A stretch of DNA of 64,000 nucleotides. Source: Sphingomonas bacterium (GTDB lineage Bacteria; Pseudomonadota; Alphaproteobacteria; Sphingomonadales; Sphingomonadaceae). The stretch spans positions 1-64,000 of the forward strand of contig JASBRX010000010.1 of NCBI GenBank assembly GCA_030149245.1, given 5' to 3'. The translations under genes were made by a program, and so were the position numbers. This document shows, piece by piece, positions 60,299 through 64,000 of the stretch. Position 1 is the stretch's first letter. Every line of letters begins with the position of its first letter. The notes under the pieces are model-generated. The model was not told the DNA's origin. It did not search any database and saw nothing but the letters and a program-made list of their open reading frames with translations.

Positions 60299-61255
60299 TT
60301 AGTTCTGTAGTTTGTTGAGAAGTGCGCGCGTGCGCAGCAGCGCGCGGAAGGGATCGCGCGTCTGGCGGGCGCTGCACACGATCGGGCCGGCATAACCAAG
60401 GCGATCGAGCAGCCCAACGATGCTGGCCAGGTCGACATTGCCCGTACCCGGATCGCAGAACACCTGCGTCGCGCGATGCGCGGGAAATTCGGGGTTCGCG
60501 CTTTTCCACACATCGCCCGGATCAACGAACTGCGTATCGGACAGGTGTACGCAGCCGATGCGGCCCTGCTGCGCTTCGATGAACGCCGCCGGATCGACGC
60601 CGGCGATCGTCAGGCTCGCCACATCGACATCGAGCTTCACCCCATCGGGCAGCGCGTCGAGCAAGGACAGGACCTGTTCGCCACGGAACAGGCTCCAATA
60701 TTCGTTGCGCAGCACCAGCGTAACGCCCGCCGCAGCGGCCTTTTCCGCCAAGCCGCTCAGCAACTGAAGCGTCCGCTCGGTAAATGCCGCGCGCTTCGCC
60801 TCCAGCTCGGGGTGATAATGCGCGACGCGGCCATGATAGGGGGACGGACTGATCGCGAAATAGTCCGCCCCCAGATCGCCGGCATGCGCCACCGCCTCAC
60901 CCGCAAAATGCCCGCTCGCGCCGAAGAAGAAGTCGAGATTGTCGTTCCGCATGAACAGATTTGGGTCGAACGTCACCCCCGCGACCTGTTCGATGCCGCG
61001 GTCGGCCAGCACGGCGCGATAGTTGGCGGCCGACTCATATTTGGTGTTGATGCAGTAGCGGTTCATCGGAACGCCGCTGCGCCCGCCGAACTGCCAGACC
61101 GGCTCATACGGGATCTCGATCGAGCGAAACCCGCTCGCGCGGATCAGCGGGTAGAGTTCTTCCCAGAAATAGCGGCTCTCGAACCGGTTGCGGTTCGGCT
61201 CCTGATAGTGGCGGTTGATCAGGTCCAGGCTGATCGCGATCCGATCGAGGTTCAT
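60299..61255 (-). CDS. Sugar phosphate isomerase/epimerase-like TIM barrel 2
   Basis: 318 residues. FRSIEIPYEPVWQFGGRSG, GADYFAISPSPYHGR, VTLVLRNEYWSLFRG, VKLDVDVASLTIAGVDP, IGCVHLSDTQF and YAGPIVCSARQTRDP follow the barrel strands. The last strand has Ser-Ala-Arg where family members usually carry Glu, so the metal site may be altered. Middle gene of the operon, 19 bases before the next. Confidence 0.75.
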   Translation of the reverse strand: MNLDRIAISLDLINRHYQEPNRNRFESRYFWEELYPLIRASGFRSIEIPYEPVWQFGGRSGVPMNRYCINTKYESAANYRAVLADRGIEQVAGVTFDPNLFMRNDNLDFFFGASGHFAGEAVAHAGDLGADYFAISPSPYHGRVAHYHPELEAKRAAFTERTLQLLSGLAEKAAAAGVTLVLRNEYWSLFRGEQVLSLLDALPDGVKLDVDVASLTIAGVDPAAFIEAQQGRIGCVHLSDTQFVDPGDVWKSANPEFPAHRATQVFCDPGTGNVDLASIVGLLDRLGYAGPIVCSARQTRDPFRALLRTRALLNKLQN

Positions 61256-61318
61256 TGCGTCGTCCGTCTATAGGATGCGCCGTCGGCGACGGCGGTTGGA
61301 AGCTCCGCCCGGCGGGCG

Positions 61319-62095
61319 TCAGTCGGCGAGCATCCGCTGCGACTGGGCCAGCGACTCTTCCATCGGCATGGTCGGGAAATATTCGAGGCCAATGGCGCCG
61401 GTGTAACCCAGCGCGCGCAGCGTACGGGTGACCCGGGCCCAGTCGAGGCTACCGGTACCCGGCTCGTTGCGGTCGGGCATGTCGGCGACCTGGACATGCG
61501 CGACCAGGTGGATGCGGCCCGCCAGCACCTCCGCCATATCCTCGCCCATCACCGCGCTGTGCCAGACATCGTACAGCAGGCGCAGGTTCGGACTGCCCAC
61601 CGCTTCGACGAGATCGAGGCCAAGCTTGGTGCTGACGAGATACATGGTGGCGAACAGCTGCGTGTTGAGCGGCTCGAGCAAGAGTGTCACCCCCGCCGCC
61701 TCCGCCGCATCCGCCGCCGCGCGCAGGGCGGTGACGGCATTGGCGAAATGCTCTTCCTCACTCATGCCCTCCACACGAAAGCCGGAGGCGACGATCAGCT
61801 TCGGTTTGCCGAGAATTTCGCTCGCGGCGATCGTCTCGCGCACCGCCGTGACCATCGCATCCCGTTCGGCCGGGTCGACGATCGAGCGGCGCGGGTCAAC
61901 GCACAGGCTGGTCAGCCGCACGCCCGTTTCATCGAGGGCGGCGGCGAGTGCGTCGATCGGCTTGTCGCGCCACAGGTGGAATTCGGCCAGCGCAAAGCCG
62001 GCCGCCTTGGCCGCCCGCACGCGCGCATCGAGTTCGCCAGCGTCGGCAAACTGCCATTCGATACAAGAGGATAGTTGATAGGCCGCCGCAGACAT
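61319..62095 (-). CDS. Hydroxypyruvate isomerase-like TIM barrel 3
   Basis: 258 residues from ATG 62095 (MSAAAYQLSSCIEWQFADAG). The shorter length and VTLLLEPLNTQLFATMYLVSTKLGLDLVEAVGSPNLRLLYDVWHSAVMGEDM, HVQVADMPDRNEPGTGSLDW and GAIGLEYFP are typical of the Hyi group (hydroxypyruvate or 2-oxo-tetronate isomerases). First gene of the three-isomerase operon. It probably processes a sugar-derived intermediate. Confidence 0.85.
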   Translation of the reverse strand: MSAAAYQLSSCIEWQFADAGELDARVRAAKAAGFALAEFHLWRDKPIDALAAALDETGVRLTSLCVDPRRSIVDPAERDAMVTAVRETIAASEILGKPKLIVASGFRVEGMSEEEHFANAVTALRAAADAAEAAGVTLLLEPLNTQLFATMYLVSTKLGLDLVEAVGSPNLRLLYDVWHSAVMGEDMAEVLAGRIHLVAHVQVADMPDRNEPGTGSLDWARVTRTLRALGYTGAIGLEYFPTMPMEESLAQSQRMLAD

Positions 62096-62305
62096 AGGAT
62101 CCCTTCCCATTCTACGGCCCCGTGGTGCGCACGCACTCGTATGCCTGGCGGGCTCGATCCCGCTATTTTGTCGCTCCTCCGATACGGATCTTCGCCAAAA
62201 GATCAAGGCCGGAAAGCGGTGCGCCTGATGGTGCTCGACCGGTCGAACGCCGGGGCGCGCTGCGACAAAGCTTTCGGTGTCGAGCCGCACATAATGATGA
62301 TATTC

Positions 62306-63769
62306 CTATGCCCGGTGACATTTCTCTGCGCGCACCCCGAAGATGTCCGCTGGCAATCGCCATGCCGCGATGATCGCGAGCAGGAGCAGCGCGATGAATA
62401 GCGCGCCTGCCACTGGCAAGCCCGCAAGCGCGCCACCCGTCCGGGCCGCGGCCGCGAAATAGGAAGAGCCGATCACTGCAATGCCGATCGCACCGCCCAG
62501 CTGCTGTGCGGTGCGCAGCGTCGCGCTGGCCGTCCCCGCGAACGCGCGGTCGACATCGGCGACCACGATCGGGGGGAGCGGCCCCGCCAGCATGCCCATG
62601 CCGATCCCCGCGATCGCAAGCAGCGCAAAGAAGCCAACGCCGCTACCGGTTCCGCCGGCGATCAGGATCAGCGCGCCGCTCGCCCCCGTCGTCATCACCA
62701 GCGCACCACCGATCAGCAGCCAGCGGCCGAAGCGCGGCAGATACTTTTTTCCGATCAGGCTGATGCCCGCCATTACGCCCAGGCCAAAGGGGACATGCGC
62801 CAGCGCGGTATCGAGCGGGGATTTGCCCAGCCCCTGTTGCAACGCAATGGCCAGAACGAGCAGGAAGCCCGCTGCGCCAGCCGAGAAGGCCAGTACCGCA
62901 ACCAGCCCCCAGCGGAAGGTCGTCAGGCGGAACAGCGCAGGCTCGATGATCGCTGCCCGCTCGGCGCGCCGCCGTGCCAATGCCCGGATCCAGCCCGCGA
63001 TGACCAAGGCGACTCCGACGAGTGCGCACGGAATGGCCCAGGCCGGCCAGCCCCGTTCCGACCCGTCGATCAGCGCGAACAGCAGCGCCGCAAAGCCCGC
63101 CGCGAATAGCGCCGCGCCGAACAGGTCGATCTGCAGCGGGCGGCCCGCGTCGCGCTGCGGGATCGTCCGCAACCCCAGCCACAGCGCAATCAACCCGATC
63201 GGCAGATTGATCAGGAAGATCAGCCGCCAGCCAAGCCCGAACCAGTCCCATTCGATCAACAAGCCACCCAGGATCGGTCCCAGGATCGCGGCGAGTCCCC
63301 CGATCACGCCGAACCAGGCAAGCCGCGCAACGCGTTCGAGCGGGGAGAAGAGCGTCTGCACGATCGCCATCACCTGCGGCCCCATCATCGCGCCGGCCGC
63401 CCCTTGGAGCAGGCGGCCGATGACCAGCTGCTCGGGTGTTTGCGCCAGCCCGCACAGGGCCGAGGTCGCGATGAAGCCCGCAACCCCGATCAGGAACATG
63501 CGGCGATAGCCGAATGCGTCGCCCAGCCGTCCGCCTAGCAGCAGCAGTGCACCGAGCACCAGCAGATAGCCCGCGACGATCCACTGCATCGCCGCCGACG
63601 AGGCATCCAGAGCGCGGCGGATCTCGGGCAAGGCGGTGTTCACGATGGTCGTATCGGCGACTTCGAGCACGAAGGCGATCAGCACGGTGAGGAAGGCGAG
63701 CGTGCGCTGACGATCCGTCAGCTGCGTCGCCGCGGCGCCGTTCTGCGGCGCGCCTGCCCCTCCATCCAT
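62306..63769 (-). CDS. MFS transporter, DHA2 (EmrB/QacA-like) family
   Basis: 487 residues from ATG 63769, about fourteen helices. VLEVADTTIVNTALPEIRRAL, GRLGDAFGYRRMFLIGVAGF and RLLQGAAGAMMGPQVMAIVQTLF match proton-driven drug exporters with 14 segments. In this place it may remove toxic aromatic compounds. Located 210 bases upstream of the isomerase operon on the same strand. Confidence 0.9.
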   Translation of the reverse strand: MDGGAGAPQNGAAATQLTDRQRTLAFLTVLIAFVLEVADTTIVNTALPEIRRALDASSAAMQWIVAGYLLVLGALLLLGGRLGDAFGYRRMFLIGVAGFIATSALCGLAQTPEQLVIGRLLQGAAGAMMGPQVMAIVQTLFSPLERVARLAWFGVIGGLAAILGPILGGLLIEWDWFGLGWRLIFLINLPIGLIALWLGLRTIPQRDAGRPLQIDLFGAALFAAGFAALLFALIDGSERGWPAWAIPCALVGVALVIAGWIRALARRRAERAAIIEPALFRLTTFRWGLVAVLAFSAGAAGFLLVLAIALQQGLGKSPLDTALAHVPFGLGVMAGISLIGKKYLPRFGRWLLIGGALVMTTGASGALILIAGGTGSGVGFFALLAIAGIGMGMLAGPLPPIVVADVDRAFAGTASATLRTAQQLGGAIGIAVIGSSYFAAAARTGGALAGLPVAGALFIALLLLAIIAAWRLPADIFGVRAEKCHRA

Positions 63770-64000
63770 AGACTGCCGCCCTACAAATCCCGGGCGTTGC
63801 ACCCGCGGCACAGCCCTAATTGAAATGATGCTTCTATTATGAGCCCGTTTCGCCTAGCGTCAACCCAATGCGGCGATTCACGACCGCGATGTTGAGGTGG
63901 CGGGCGTGGTCGCGCGTCCGTCCGGAGGGGAGTGAAGGCGTTGCACAAGTCAGACTCGTCGCGGGTACCCGGCCCCGCTCAGGGCTTCACCGTGATCATC

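Noticed and set aside
62290..63840. Similar AT-rich words (ATCATCATTATG and GCATCATTTCAAT) upstream of the isomerase operon and of the DHA2 transporter
   Set aside because: The similarity is short and imperfect; it could be chance and does not match the three GntR boxes.
63979..64000. Tail of a minus-strand gene at the right edge (reading M-I-T-V-K-P then stop)
   Set aside because: Only six codons are visible, so neither the frame nor a product can be supported.

Overview
The window is a GC-rich (roughly 65-68 %) alphaproteobacterial chromosome segment, most likely from a sphingomonad (Sphingomonas or a close relative). Supporting this are MipZ, a 5-aminolevulinate synthase of the Shemin pathway, a PgmG-type phosphomannomutase/phosphoglucomutase, Ku plus LigD-type end joining, a large TonB-dependent receptor paired with catabolic genes, and GC-rich palindromic intergenic repeats of the kind common in sphingomonads. 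No rRNA, tRNA, CRISPR array, transposase, integrase or relaxase was recognised.

Region 1 (1-19.6 kb) is mostly core genome: Ku and a LigD-type 3'-phosphoesterase; a Na+/solute symporter; a small XRE regulator with its own palindrome and a partner membrane protein; a TraB/GumN protein; an ExoX-like exonuclease; pgmG; mipZ with a J-domain partner; panC; topA; a hemerythrin; plsY-dprA; murI; a 55-residue conserved-looking protein; and hemA.

Region 2 (19.7-30.6 kb) is accessory and the most unusual part. It begins with a 49-codon lasso-peptide precursor (core GFPGRGADGGRFVDCTLS). A split lasso maturation set follows: a B1 (PqqD-like) recognition protein, a B2 peptidase and a C cyclase. With them come two HPr-kinase-like proteins, a TPR-2OG/Fe(II) oxygenase and a beta-propeller protein, but no ABC exporter and no recognisable isopeptidase. 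Next door are a GNAT acetyltransferase, a DUF6916-like protein, twin tail-collar (microcystin-dependent-protein-like) proteins and a sulfotransferase with a possible Nif11-like N-terminus.

Region 3 (30.6-39.9 kb) is a tightly overlapping virB2-B3-B4-B6-B8-B9-B10-B11 type IV secretion operon. virB1, virB5, virB7, virD4 and a relaxase gene are not seen. An Asp/Asn beta-hydroxylase-like protein and a methyltransferase follow it.

Region 4 (39.9-52.3 kb) is catabolic. A TonB receptor, MFS transporter, type-B carboxylesterase, AMP-forming acyl-CoA ligase and TetR regulator overlap one another, and an SDR dehydrogenase follows. This suggests uptake, ester cleavage, CoA activation and oxidation of one substrate. 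A Tat-exported molybdenum aldehyde oxidoreductase (PaoABC type) adjoins it.

Region 5 (52.7-63.8 kb) looks like a plant-glycoside module. It has a C-glycoside deglycosidase alpha/beta pair, a GH39-like protein that lacks both expected catalytic glutamates, a class A flavin monooxygenase, a GntR/FCD regulator, three further TIM-barrel isomerase-like proteins and two MFS transporters. Three near-identical AT-rich boxes precede the key genes and are candidate GntR operators.
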